Origin: Nonomuraea dietziae
GTDB lineage: Bacteria; Actinomycetota; Actinomycetes; Streptosporangiales; Streptosporangiaceae
Direction of reading: 5' to 3'
Assembly (NCBI RefSeq): GCF_014195505.1
Contig: NZ_JACIBV010000001.1
Span: forward strand, 5,146,001 to 5,210,000
DNA: 64,000 bases
This document shows, piece by piece, positions 42,720 to 51,508 of the stretch. A program made the position numbers and the translations under genes. Position 1 is the first letter of the stretch; every line of letters starts with the position of its first letter. The notes below the pieces were generated by a model that did no database searches, had not been told where the DNA came from, and worked only from the letters and a program-made list of their open reading frames with translations.

Positions 42720-42818
42720 CTACTTCTTGTTACGCCGCTGGATGCGGGTCTTCTTCAGCAGCTTGCGGTGCTTCTTCTTGGCCATCCGCTTGCGGCGCTT
42801 TTTGATGACAGAGCCCAC
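42720..42818 (-). CDS. 30S ribosomal protein bS22 (AURKAIP1/COX24 domain, 32 residues)
   Basis: A 32-residue, lysine/arginine-rich peptide read from GTG 42818 (VGSVIKKRRKRMAKKKHRKL, then LKKTRIQRRNKK) to TAG 42720. It matches the actinobacterial small ribosomal protein bS22 recognised in mycobacterial ribosomes (Rv0500B). It is easily missed because of its size. GGGGGT upstream is a weak ribosome site. It lies between the epimerase and the HTH gene on the same strand. Confidence 0.9.
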   Translation of the reverse strand: MGSVIKKRRKRMAKKKHRKLLKKTRIQRRNKK

Positions 42819-42984
42819 GGGACCCCCAGGTTACTGATAGCAAGGCTGAACCGATGTGCGAGCGCACACCGGGTCAACAGACTACCGGCGATCCACGGTA
42901 GATCGCCCCCTGGGGGTGACCCGCGCCAGCATTCGCGATGTGACCACCGATCACACCGCTACCTCGAATGGACCCTGCGGCCCG

Positions 42985-43005
42985 CCCGCCCGCCTGGACG
43001 GCAGG
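42985..43005 (-). terminator. Terminator hairpin after the HTH gene
   Basis: CCCGCCTG (42985-42992) pairs with CAGGCGGG (42998-43005), an 8-pair stem with a 5-base loop, 36 bases after the HTH stop codon on the minus strand. It separates that gene from bS22. No T-tract follows. Another dyad (GCGATC-cacggta-GATCGC) lies further on at about 42896-42914. Confidence 0.55.
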
Positions 43006-43040
43006 CGGGTGTCTCACCGCAGAGGGACCGGCATCAGGGC

Positions 43041-43244
43041 TTATCCAGCCTCGATGTAGGCCTCCCTCAGGTAGTCGTGCACCGCCTGCTCGGGCACTCG
43101 GAACGACCGGCCGACTCGGATGGCCGGCAACTCGCCCGAGTGCACCAGTCGGTACACCGTCATCTTGGACACCCGCATGACCGTGGCCACTTCCGCCACC
43201 GTCAGGAACTTCACCTCGCTGAGAGGTCTTTCGCCTGCACCCAT
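43041..43244 (-). CDS. Small helix-turn-helix (excisionase/BldC-like) DNA-binding protein
   Basis: A 67-residue winged HTH protein: FLTVAEVATVMRVSKMTVYR, then LVHSGELPAIRVGRSFRVPE and a C-terminal helix. It belongs to the same small HTH class as bldC. I chose ATG 43244 (MGAGERPLSEVK), seven bases after AGAGG; the frame could extend to 43292. It matches Rv0500A in position (proC, HTH, bS22, epimerase). Targets are unknown. The 312-base gap 43245-43556 upstream contains its promoter region but no gene or clear operator that I could identify. Confidence 0.85.
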   Translation of the reverse strand: MGAGERPLSEVKFLTVAEVATVMRVSKMTVYRLVHSGELPAIRVGRSFRVPEQAVHDYLREAYIEAG

Positions 43245-43556
43245 CGGACGCCTCTTCCGCACGTGTTTCCGGGTTATCCCCACTGGTGCCATTGCTCACG
43301 CACGTGTACTGCCGTCAGCGTAAGTCGGGACTCCGAGTGCGCAAACCCCCTATTTTCTCAGTTATCGGAGCCACCTGTCAGCCGAACCAGCGAACTTGCT
43401 GGCCAGCAGCCGGGCAGCGCCCCTCGCCTGGACGTTGGAACCGTCCAACTTCGTACACATAAGAGTCGCCCAGCACCCCTCAAAAGTTGGCAAAGGGACG
43501 ACGAGCCTCTTGGAATGCAGGCGCGAAAAGACGGTATAGGGAGGGCCGAATTCGAC

Positions 43557-44340
43557 TCAAAGGGCACGTGAGACACGTGTGACGAGCCGCTCCGTCAACG
43601 GTGCGTAATAGCGTGGTAGCACGTTGTCATCGAGAGGAACCACCACATCGATCTTGCCCTCGGCCTCGCCGAGGAAGAGCGCGGGGTCGTTGCTGTCGGC
43701 GAATCCGACGGTCGGGATGCCCGCCTCTCCTGCCGCGCCGGCCCCAGCCGTGGTCGGCGACGACGAGGTCGGGGCGATCGTCACCGAGCTCGGCGAGCAT
43801 CGCCTCCATGGGCGCGGAGTCGTGGGTGTGGACGAAGCCGCCCCTGTCGTCGAGCATCGCCACGTCGCCGAGATAGCGGATCTTGCGCTTCCTGCCGAAT
43901 CCGGCGCCCCAGTAGGTCCAGTCCTCGGCGGGCGTCAGCAGCGTCGCGCCCCTCGCCACCACCGCCGCCGCGAGCGGCAGGTGGACGGCGAGCAGCCCGG
44001 TGGGGTGTCCGGTGGCGAAGAGGATGCGGGGCGAGGGCTTGGTCAGAGCGGAGGCGATCCTGTCGGCCATGAGGTCGAGCGCGTCGATCGTCCTGTCGGG
44101 GTCGATGGTGTCCTGGCCGTCACGGTGACCCGGATCGGCGACGACGCCGACCGACTTGGCCATCTGGGCCAGGACGTCGCGGTAGGACCAGTTCTGGAGG
44201 CTGGTCAGGCCGAAGAGGAAGTAGGGATCGCGGTTGGCGACCGACCGGTAGTGATCGAGGTTGTTCTCGCGACTGGTCGCGACATCTCCGGCGATGCGCG
44301 TGCGGATCAGGTGCTCGCGGAGTTCGTCGCGGCTCAGCAC
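43557..44340 (-). pseudogene. Conserved phosphatase-like protein, frameshifted as read
   Basis: A protein of about 260 residues in two frames. From GTG 44340 (GGAGAGG three bases before it) it reads VLSRDELREHLIRTRIAGDV to LVVADHGW, then shifts; the other frame resumes AGAAGEAGIPTVGFADSNDP and ends LVTRVSRAL at 43557. Deleting one C in the run 43742-43745 joins them. The family is annotated as a phosphatase in related actinobacteria by recall; I see no classical catalytic motif except DVAMLDDRGGFVHTHDS. The same single-base excess occurs in two other genes here, so an error in the sequence is likely. Confidence 0.75.
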
Positions 44341-44623
44341 TTACCTCTCCTTTTCACTCACCGGAGCCTACGCGCTCCTTGAATGGTCCAAACCACCTCT
44401 CATACCGTGAAATTCCTGAACCGCCCTCCTGGGGCTCCTACACCGAGGCCCCTTCCGCGCCCCGTCACCCAGGGCCTGCGCGGGCCGGACGGAGCCGAAC
44501 GGCCGGCCACATTTCCCTCGCCCGCTTTCTCCGGTCCGCCCCGGCCTTTCCTTCGGATGACGGTTTCCCTCTTTCTTCGCGGCCATGAAAAAAGGGCGGA
44601 GCGAGGATCGAAAGCTCTCGCGG

Positions 44624-45787
44624 CTACGGCAGCGGGTCCAGGCCGTGCGAGGGAAAGACCGCGTTCCTGGTCGCCATGATCGCGCGGTCGACGGCGTCGG
44701 CGGGGTCGTAGCCGCCCGACAGGTCGCTGACCTGGGGCGTGCGGCCATCGGTCATGGTGAGCGGCGGCGCCTCTCCCATGCGCTCGCGCACCAGCGCCTG
44801 CCAGGCGGGGCCCGTCGGCGTCGAAGGGGCGATCGGGTGGCCCGACGCCTCCGCGATGAGGTGCGTCCACGCCCTGGGAACCACCTGGACGAGCTCGTAG
44901 CCGCCGCCCCCTGTGGCGATCCATCGGCCGCCCGAAGTCTCGTGAGCGAGGCGGTGCAGAGCCTCGTAGGCGGTGCGCTGGCCGTCGAGGCTGAGCATGA
45001 GGTGGGCCAGCGGGTCGAGCGCGTGGCTGTCGCAGCCGTGCTGGGTGACCAGGATCTGCGGCTCGAACTCCCTCAGCAGCGGCGGCACGATCGCGCCGAA
45101 GGCGCGCAGCCAGCCCTCGTCGCCGCATCCGGCGGGCAGCGCCACGTTGACCGCGCTGCCGTCGGCGCCGGTCTCCTCTGGCCAGCCCGTGCCGGGGAAC
45201 AGCGTGCGGGGGCTCTCGTGGAGGCTGATCGTCAGCACCCGCGGATCGTCGTAGAAGAGGGCCTGGACGCCGTCGCCGTGGTGGACGTCCACGTCGACGT
45301 AGGCGATCTTCGAGGCGCCCTGGGCCAGCAGCCAGGCGATCGCCACGGCGGGATCGTTGTAGACGCAGAAGCCGCTGGCCGTGTTGGCCATGGCGTGGTG
45401 CAGGCCGCCCGCGACGTTGACGGCGTGCTCGGCCGTACCCTCCCAGACCGAGCGGGCGGCGGCCAGCGACGCCCCCGCGATCAGCGCGGAGGCCTCGTGG
45501 ACGCCCGCGAAGGCGGGGTTGTCGGAGGTGCCGAGCCCCGCGGCCAGGTCGGGCCTGCCGTCGGCGGAGACCCGCTTGACGGCCTCGATGTAGTCGCGCT
45601 TGTGGACCAGCGCCAGCTCGTCGTCCGTGGCGGGCGTGCAACCGACCACCTCGGTCCTGTCGAGAACGCCCAGCTCGCGCGCGAGCGCCATGGTCAGCTC
45701 GACCCTGACGGGAGCGAGGGGATGTCCTGGGCCGAAGTCATAGGCAGTGAGGGCGTCGTCCCAGACGACTCGCACCGACTCGCTCAT
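44624..45787 (-). CDS. acuC: AcuC-like histone deacetylase family protein
   Basis: A 387-residue class II histone deacetylase-like enzyme thought to remove acetyl groups from acetyl-CoA synthetase and other proteins. Motifs: AGGLHHAMANTASGFCVYND, the zinc site IAYVDVDVHHGDGVQALFYD, the aspartate in VTQHGCDSHALDPLAHL, and ATGGGGYELVQVVPRAW. It begins MSESVRVVWDDALTAYDFGP at ATG 45787. The gene is alone; the 283 bases downstream (44341-44623) contain no recognised feature. Confidence 0.93.
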   Translation of the reverse strand: MSESVRVVWDDALTAYDFGPGHPLAPVRVELTMALARELGVLDRTEVVGCTPATDDELALVHKRDYIEAVKRVSADGRPDLAAGLGTSDNPAFAGVHEASALIAGASLAAARSVWEGTAEHAVNVAGGLHHAMANTASGFCVYNDPAVAIAWLLAQGASKIAYVDVDVHHGDGVQALFYDDPRVLTISLHESPRTLFPGTGWPEETGADGSAVNVALPAGCGDEGWLRAFGAIVPPLLREFEPQILVTQHGCDSHALDPLAHLMLSLDGQRTAYEALHRLAHETSGGRWIATGGGGYELVQVVPRAWTHLIAEASGHPIAPSTPTGPAWQALVRERMGEAPPLTMTDGRTPQVSDLSGGYDPADAVDRAIMATRNAVFPSHGLDPLP

Positions 45788-45887
45788 GGGCCGACGTTAC
45801 CGCAGCGCCGGTGACAGGGGCGAAACACCCGCGCATCATCCGGCCCCGACGACCACGCCACCCCCGCCCGCAGGACGGTCACCTCAC

Positions 45888-47072
45888 CTACTCCGCGCGC
45901 AGGGCGACGACGGGGTCGAGACGGCCGGCCCTGCGGGCGGGGGCGACGCCGAAGAAGACGCCGACGGCCACCGAGACGCCGAAGGCCAGCGCGATCGACC
46001 ACCAGGTGATGGCGGCGGGCACAGGGGTGGCCGCCTGGATGGCCAGCGCGCCCCCCACGCCCAGCAGGATGCCGAGGAGGCCGCCGATGGTGGTCAGCAG
46101 CACGGCCTCGATGAGGAACTGGGTCAGGACGTCGCGCTGTCGGGCGCCGAGCGCCTTGCGCAGGCCGATCTCCCGCGTGCGCTCGCGCACGCTGACGAGC
46201 ATGATGTTGGAGACGCCGACGCCGCCGACCAGCAGGGAGATGCCCGCGATGGCGGCGAGCACGCCGGTGAGCATGCCGAGGACGCTGCCGATCGTGCCCA
46301 GCAGCTGGGTCTGGGTGACGGCGGAGAAGCGCTCGCCCGGATAGCGCTCGCCCAGCGCGGCGACCACCTTCTGCTGGAGCGGCTCGATCTCGTCGGGGCC
46401 CGAGGCGCCGACCGCGATGCCGTTGATCCTGTCGGCGCCGATCAGCCGCTGAGCGGTGGTGACGGGGACGTGGACCTCCTTGTCGCGGGCCACGCCGAAG
46501 GTCGCGCCGACCGTCGTGTAGACGCCGACCACGCGGAAGCGCGCCCCCGAGACGGTGATCTGCCTGCCGACGGGGTCGACGTCGCCGAAGAGCTGGTCGG
46601 CCACCTCCGCGCCGAGCACCGTCACCCTGCGGCGGGTGTCGACGTCGGTCTCGGTCAGGTAGCGGCCCCTGTCGAGGGGGCGCTGGAAGATGTTGGGCAG
46701 GTTCTCGTCGGTCCCGACGATCGTGACGAACGCCTCCTGCCTGCCCACTCGCACGGTCTCGCCCGACTGGACGGAGACGGTCACCTTGGAGGGGTCGCCC
46801 ACCACGCGGCGGACGAACGCGGCGTCGGACAGGCTCAACCTGCTCTGGGTCGGGGCCGCGCCGACGCTGAGCTGGCCGGGGACGACGAGGATGATGTTGC
46901 TGCCCAGGCCGGAGATCTCGCGTTCGATGGCGTTCTTCGCGCCCGATCCGATCGCCACGAGGATCACCACGGCCAGGACGCCGATGATCACGCCCAGCAT
47001 GGTGAGCACGCTGCGCAGGCGGTTGACCCGCAGGGCCTCCAGCGCCATGAAGAACGCCTCGCGCGCCCTCAC
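45888..47072 (-). CDS. ABC transporter permease (MacB-like)
   Basis: A 394-residue permease with an N-terminal helix (LRSVLTMLGVIIGVLAVVIL), an extracellular MacB-type core domain, and three C-terminal FtsX-type helices (MLTGVLAAIAGISLLVGGVG and following). It shares 4 bases with the ATPase gene. With the adaptor and the ATPase it forms a tripartite-like exporter acting on envelope substrates, antibiotics or peptides. Substrate cannot be inferred. Confidence 0.92.
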   Translation of the reverse strand: MRAREAFFMALEALRVNRLRSVLTMLGVIIGVLAVVILVAIGSGAKNAIEREISGLGSNIILVVPGQLSVGAAPTQSRLSLSDAAFVRRVVGDPSKVTVSVQSGETVRVGRQEAFVTIVGTDENLPNIFQRPLDRGRYLTETDVDTRRRVTVLGAEVADQLFGDVDPVGRQITVSGARFRVVGVYTTVGATFGVARDKEVHVPVTTAQRLIGADRINGIAVGASGPDEIEPLQQKVVAALGERYPGERFSAVTQTQLLGTIGSVLGMLTGVLAAIAGISLLVGGVGVSNIMLVSVRERTREIGLRKALGARQRDVLTQFLIEAVLLTTIGGLLGILLGVGGALAIQAATPVPAAITWWSIALAFGVSVAVGVFFGVAPARRAGRLDPVVALRAE

Positions 47073-47788
47073 CTGGCCCCTCCCTCGTCCCGCGCGCGCT
47101 CCGCGAGCGCGGTGTCGAGCTCGATCAGGCCGTCACGCACGTGGATCTGGCGGCGCGCGTGGGCGGCGACCTCCGGCTCGTGGGTGACCAGGACGATCGC
47201 CACCCCGCTGTCGGCGTTCAGCCTGTCGAGGATGGCCATCACCTCGTCGCCGTTACGGGTGTCGAGGTTCCCCGTCGGCTCGTCGGCCAGCAGCACCGAG
47301 GGCTCGCCCACCAGCGCCCTGGCGATCGCCACCCGCTGCTGCTCGCCGCCCGACATCTGCGAGGGCCTGTGGTCCAGCCTGTGGCCGAGCCCGACCGCCT
47401 CCAGCGCCCTGCGCGCCCTGTCGCGCCGCTCGGCCTTGCCCGTGCCCCTGTAGACCAGCGGCAGCGCCACGTTGTCCAGCGCCGACGTACGGCCCAGCAG
47501 GTGGAAGGACTGGAAGACGAAGCCGATCGTCCTGTTGCGCAGCTCGGCCAGCGAGGTGTCGGACAGCCCAGACATCTCCACCCCGTTGACGCGCAGCGCT
47601 CCCGACGTGGGACGGTCGAGGCAGCCGAGCAGGTGCATCAACGTCGACTTGCCCGAACCCGAAGGCCCGATGATCGCCACGAACTCACCGGGCTCGATCC
47701 GCAGGCTCACCCCGCGCAGCGCCTCGACCGACACGCCTTCGAGCTGGTAGGAGCGCTTGAGGTCGACCGCCTCGAGGGCCGCGCTCAT
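47069..47788 (-). CDS. ABC transporter ATP-binding protein (MacB/LolD-like)
   Basis: A 239-residue ATPase with Walker A GPSGSGKSTLMHLLG near residue 38, the signature MSGGEQQRVAIARALVG, and Walker B VLLADEPTGNLD. Overlaps the adaptor and permease genes by 4 bases each, giving a three-gene operon. Belongs to the LolD/MacB subfamily used for extracytoplasmic peptide or lipoprotein export. Confidence 0.94.
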   Translation of the reverse strand: MSAALEAVDLKRSYQLEGVSVEALRGVSLRIEPGEFVAIIGPSGSGKSTLMHLLGCLDRPTSGALRVNGVEMSGLSDTSLAELRNRTIGFVFQSFHLLGRTSALDNVALPLVYRGTGKAERRDRARRALEAVGLGHRLDHRPSQMSGGEQQRVAIARALVGEPSVLLADEPTGNLDTRNGDEVMAILDRLNADSGVAIVLVTHEPEVAAHARRQIHVRDGLIELDTALAERARDEGGAR

Positions 47789-49134
47789 GACAGCCGCTGG
47801 CCCTGCCGTACGGCGTCGGCGCCCTTGACCACGACGCGCTCGCCCACCGTCAGCCCGCTCACCACCTCGACCACGGCCTCGCCCTGGGCGCCGAGCTTGA
47901 CCACGCGGCGCTGGGCCGTACCGTCGGCCGAGACCCAGACCACGCTCTCTCGCCCGCTGGAGACGACCGCGGAGGCGGGCACCGCGACGGCGTCCGGCGA
48001 TTCGCGGACGGTGAGCCTGGTGACCGCGCTCATGCCCGGCTTGGGGGTGGGCGCCTTGGATCCGTCGTCGTAGGCGCCGGAGCCGAGCGCGAGCTGCACC
48101 GGATAGCTGACGCCTCCGGTGCTGGCCTGCATGGGCTGGACGCCGACGCCGGTCACCCTGGCTGTGTAGGTGGCGCCTGGCACGGCGTCGAGCTCGACCT
48201 CCGCGCGGGTCTCCGGCTTCACCAGCAGCACGTCGGTCTCGTCGACGTCGGCGGAGAGCGTCAGCCTGGAGACGTCGGTGACGGTGACGATCGCGTCGCC
48301 CGCCGACACCGGCACCCCGGTCGCCACGGGAGAGCCGCCGCCCGACGAGCCTCCCGACGGTGCGGCGGGCAGCTGCGCGGCGGAGGCGCCGGGGATCTGC
48401 CCGAGCAGCCCGCTCAGCCCGCTGGACCCGCCGCCGCCAGAGGGACGGCCGAGCGTGACCACGCCGCCGAAGGGCGCCTTGATCGTGAGCCCCTTCACTG
48501 TCGACTCCGCCGCCTTGACCGCGGCCCTGGCCTGCGTGCGCGAGGCCGCCTGCAGCGACGACATGGACGAGGTGAGCCCGCTGGTCAGCTGGCTGGTGAA
48601 GCCGCTGATCGTGCGGTTGAGCGAGGCCGTGATCTGGGAGAGCGCCTGCTTCTGCGCCCTGTGCTGGGTCTCGGCCAGCGAGATGGCCGACAGCAGCTGC
48701 CTGCGCGCGGCCTTGTCCTTGACCTTGCGCGCCTCGGACCTGGCCCTGGCGAAGTGTCCGAGCACCTTGCGGTCGAAGGCGCTGGTGTCGAAGGCCGCCA
48801 CGCTGAGCCTCGGGGCGGCCGGCGTGGCGGGGGGCCTGGCCGCGCCGCGCGCCTGGCTCAGCTGGCTGACCGCCTGCGGGGAGCGGATCCTGGCCAGGAT
48901 CTGCCCCTTGGCGACCTTCTCGCCGTCGCGCACGTAGAGCTTGCCCACCGTGCCCTGGGCGGAGGCGCGCAGGGTCGCGGTGGCTCGGGCGCCGATCGTG
49001 GCAGGCGCCTCGACGACCTCGGTGACCGGGGCGCGCTTCACCTCGGCGAGTTGGTAGGCGGGCGGCTCGTCGGCCGTGCAGCCGGTCACCGCCAACAGGA
49101 CGAGCAGCGGGGGTAACCCGCGACGAACCGTCAC
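47785..49134 (-). CDS. Periplasmic-adaptor-like (MacA/HlyD) lipoprotein
   Basis: A 449-residue exporter adaptor starting at GTG 49134 (VTVRRGLPPLLVLLAVTGCT). The lipobox LAVTGC marks a lipoprotein. A biotinyl-lipoyl-like domain (VGKLYVRDGEKVAKGQILAR), a long coiled-coil (FDRKVLGHFARARSEARKVK and onward), a glycine/serine linker, a beta-barrel and a membrane-proximal domain follow. In Gram-positive bacteria MacA-like adaptors work with MacB-like ATPase/permease partners, here the two next genes. The frame could run on to 50433 but only through antisense of proC. Confidence 0.88.
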   Translation of the reverse strand: MTVRRGLPPLLVLLAVTGCTADEPPAYQLAEVKRAPVTEVVEAPATIGARATATLRASAQGTVGKLYVRDGEKVAKGQILARIRSPQAVSQLSQARGAARPPATPAAPRLSVAAFDTSAFDRKVLGHFARARSEARKVKDKAARRQLLSAISLAETQHRAQKQALSQITASLNRTISGFTSQLTSGLTSSMSSLQAASRTQARAAVKAAESTVKGLTIKAPFGGVVTLGRPSGGGGSSGLSGLLGQIPGASAAQLPAAPSGGSSGGGSPVATGVPVSAGDAIVTVTDVSRLTLSADVDETDVLLVKPETRAEVELDAVPGATYTARVTGVGVQPMQASTGGVSYPVQLALGSGAYDDGSKAPTPKPGMSAVTRLTVRESPDAVAVPASAVVSSGRESVVWVSADGTAQRRVVKLGAQGEAVVEVVSGLTVGERVVVKGADAVRQGQRLS

Positions 49135-49211
49135 CCGGCCTAGGGTAAAGGCAGGGTCAGGCGCCCGCCTGGCGGACCCCTCTCGCCGCCGGTGGGGCGC
49201 TGGGAACCGGG

Positions 49212-50006
49212 TCAGCCGGAGGCGAGCTCGCGTCCCCTGTCGCGGGCGGCCTCGATGGCGGCCAGGAAGGCCGCGCGCACGCTGTGACGCTCCAGCTCGG
49301 CGATCGCCGCGATCGTCGTGCCGCCCGGCGAGGTGACCGCCTCGCGGAGGATCACCGGGTGCTCCCCCGAGTCGCGCAGCATGATCGCCGCGCCCACGAT
49401 GGACTGCGTCACCATGTCCAGCGCCGCCGCGCGCGGCATGCCGAGCAGGATGCCCGCGTCGACCATCGCCTCGACGAGGTAGAAGAAGTAGGCAGGCCCG
49501 CTGCCCGACAGCGCCGTCGCGGCGTCCTGCTGCGACTCGGGGATGCGCAGCACCTTGCCCACCGGCTTCAGCAGGTTCTCGGTGAGCTGGAGGTGCTCCT
49601 CGCCCGCGTGCGCGCCGGCCGAGATGACGCTCATCGCCTCGTCGAACCTGATCGGCGTGTTCGACATGACCCTGACCACCGGCACGTCCACACCGAGCCG
49701 CTGCTCGACGAAGGCGGTCGTGATGCCGGCCGCCGCCGAGATGACCAGGCGGTCGGCGGGCACGTAGGGGGCGATCTCGGCCAGCAGGGCGGCCATGTCC
49801 TGCGGCTTCACCGCCAGGATCAGCGTGTCGGCGGTTTTGGCCGCCTCCGAGTTGGACACCGTCCGCACCCCGTAGGTCTCGCGCAGCGCCTGGGCCCGCT
49901 CGCCCCTGCGCGCGGTGGCCAGGATGTCGCCCGGCTTGAACCCGGCTCGCAGCAGCCCCGACAGAAGGGCCTCGCCCATCTTGCCGGTTCCCAGAATCGC
50001 AATCAT
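49212..50006 (-). CDS. proC: Pyrroline-5-carboxylate reductase
   Basis: Last enzyme of proline synthesis, NAD(P)H reduction of P5C. The 264-residue protein has a Rossmann motif MIAILGTGKMGEALLSGLLR and the C-terminal signature TALSGSGPAYFFYLVEAMVD with TSPGGTTIAAIAELE. It lies 54 bases downstream of proline dehydrogenase on the same strand, so a biosynthetic and a degradative gene seem linked. Confidence 0.95.
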   Translation of the reverse strand: MIAILGTGKMGEALLSGLLRAGFKPGDILATARRGERAQALRETYGVRTVSNSEAAKTADTLILAVKPQDMAALLAEIAPYVPADRLVISAAAGITTAFVEQRLGVDVPVVRVMSNTPIRFDEAMSVISAGAHAGEEHLQLTENLLKPVGKVLRIPESQQDAATALSGSGPAYFFYLVEAMVDAGILLGMPRAAALDMVTQSIVGAAIMLRDSGEHPVILREAVTSPGGTTIAAIAELERHSVRAAFLAAIEAARDRGRELASG

Positions 50007-50060
50007 GCGGGAAGCCTACCCAGGCTGCCGAAACGACCGCGCGGGGATCCCGCAGGCCGG

Positions 50061-50948
50061 CTAGCCGCGTGACACGAGAGAGCGCAGGAAGAAGGCCAGA
50101 TTGGCGGGGCGTTCGGCCAGGCGGCGCATGAGGTAGGCGTACCAGTCGTCGCCGTAGGGCACGTACACCCTCATCCTGGCGCCGAGCCCGGCCAGGCGCT
50201 CCTGCTCGGCGGGGCGCACGCCGTACAGCATCTGGTACTCGAAGGCCGTGGAGTCGCGTCCGTGCAGCACCGCCAGGGCCGAGGCGATCTCGATCAGGCG
50301 GGGATCGTGCGTGGCGACCATCGGGTAGCCGGCGCCCTCCATGAGCACCTTGAGGCAACGAACGTAACTGCGGTCGATCTCCCTGGCCGAGGAGTGGGCC
50401 AGCGCCTCCGGCGCGCTGTACGCGCCCTTGCACAGCCGCACCCTGGAGCCTTCGAGCTTCTTGCAGCGCTCGACGGCGTCGCGCAGATAGGCCTGCACGA
50501 CCACGCCGACCTCCGCGTGCTCCTTGCGCAGCGTGGAGTGGATCGACATCTGGGCCTCGACGGTGTCGTACTCCTCGGCGTCGAGGGTGACCGTGAGGCC
50601 CCTGCCCGCCGCCGCCTCGCAGACCGACGCGGCGTTGTCGAGGGCCAGCTGCTCCGACAGGCGCAGGCCCAGCGCGGTCAGCTTGACCGAGAGGTCGGCC
50701 CCCTCGGGCAGACGTTCCAGCATCGCGAGGCAGGCGCGCACCTCGTGGTCGGCCTGGGTCCTGTCGGCGACCTCCTCGCCCAGGTGGTCGACCGTGACGA
50801 GCAGGCCCCTGTCGGTCAGGTCGCGCATCACGGCGTCGACGTCGTCGGCCACGTAGCGTCTGACCACCTGTCTGGTCAGAGGCGAGGAGGACACGAGGCG
50901 CTCGGCGCGCTTACTTCGCGAGGCGGCAAGAAGGACGTGACGCAGCAC
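50061..50948 (-). CDS. Proline dehydrogenase (monofunctional)
   Basis: FAD enzyme oxidising proline to P5C, 295 residues. Signatures: LSVKLTALGLRLSEQ, VTLDAEEYDTVEAQMSIH, RVRLCKGAYSAPEAL and MVATHDPRLIEIASA, with the C-terminal RVYVPYGDDWYAYLMRRLAE. The P5C dehydrogenase that completes degradation is absent here; instead proC follows, which would regenerate proline. Start at ATG 50948. Confidence 0.93.
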   Translation of the reverse strand: MLRHVLLAASRSKRAERLVSSSPLTRQVVRRYVADDVDAVMRDLTDRGLLVTVDHLGEEVADRTQADHEVRACLAMLERLPEGADLSVKLTALGLRLSEQLALDNAASVCEAAAGRGLTVTLDAEEYDTVEAQMSIHSTLRKEHAEVGVVVQAYLRDAVERCKKLEGSRVRLCKGAYSAPEALAHSSAREIDRSYVRCLKVLMEGAGYPMVATHDPRLIEIASALAVLHGRDSTAFEYQMLYGVRPAEQERLAGLGARMRVYVPYGDDWYAYLMRRLAERPANLAFFLRSLVSRG

Positions 50949-51049
50949 ATATCCAGCCTAGACCTCCGAAGCTCCTCGATCACCGACCCCGCGCCGATGC
51001 GGCCACGGCATGGCGTGAACCCGGCCGTCCCCGGATCCGTCTTAGGGAT

Positions 51050-51508
51050 ATGCGCAGAACAGCCCTGCTGGCCGGATGCCTGATGCTGACCGCGAGCTGT
51101 GGCGCGGCCGCCACCGGCGCCGCCAGCCACACGGTCCCCCACAAGTCCGTCACCGCCCAGCCGGTGATCACCACTCCCTCACAGTCTCCGACACCGCCGC
51201 CCAAGGCGGTCAAGCCTGTGGGCGACACCGTCAACACACGCAAGGTGCCCTTCACCGGCGCCAAGGCCTTCGACCGTGGCCGCAAGGTCAAGCTCGTCTG
51301 GTGGTCGGGCGTCGAGCCGTGCACGGTGCTCGACAGGGTCAGGGTGAAGGAGACGTCCCGGCGGGTGACCATCACCCTCTACGAGGGCACGGCCGCCAAG
51401 GCCAAGGACGTCTCCTGCATCATGATGGCCGTTCAGAAGACGACGACGGTCAAGCTGAAGGCCCCGATCGGCAAGCGCAAGATCGTCGACGGGGCCAAGC
51501 CGCGCTAG
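51050..51508 (+). CDS. Hypothetical lipoprotein
   Basis: A 152-residue exported protein with a lipoprotein signal (MRRTALLAGCLMLTASC, lipobox LTASC near residue 17), a threonine/proline-rich linker, and a compact beta-rich domain (RKVKLVWWSGVEPCTVLDRV to KTTTVKLKAPIGKRKIVDGA). Two cysteines in that domain could pair. I do not recognise a family. It overlaps the convergent CU044_5270 gene by four bases. Confidence 0.7.
   Translation: MRRTALLAGCLMLTASCGAAATGAASHTVPHKSVTAQPVITTPSQSPTPPPKAVKPVGDTVNTRKVPFTGAKAFDRGRKVKLVWWSGVEPCTVLDRVRVKETSRRVTITLYEGTAAKAKDVSCIMMAVQKTTTVKLKAPIGKRKIVDGAKPR

Noticed and set aside
44400..45641. A 413-codon minus-strand frame over acuC
   Set aside because: Offset frame of acuC; the deacetylase motifs are in the 44624-45787 frame.
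47785..50433. An 882-codon reading of the exporter adaptor
   Set aside because: The upstream part is antisense or off-frame over proC and proline dehydrogenase; the lipoprotein signal starts at 49134.
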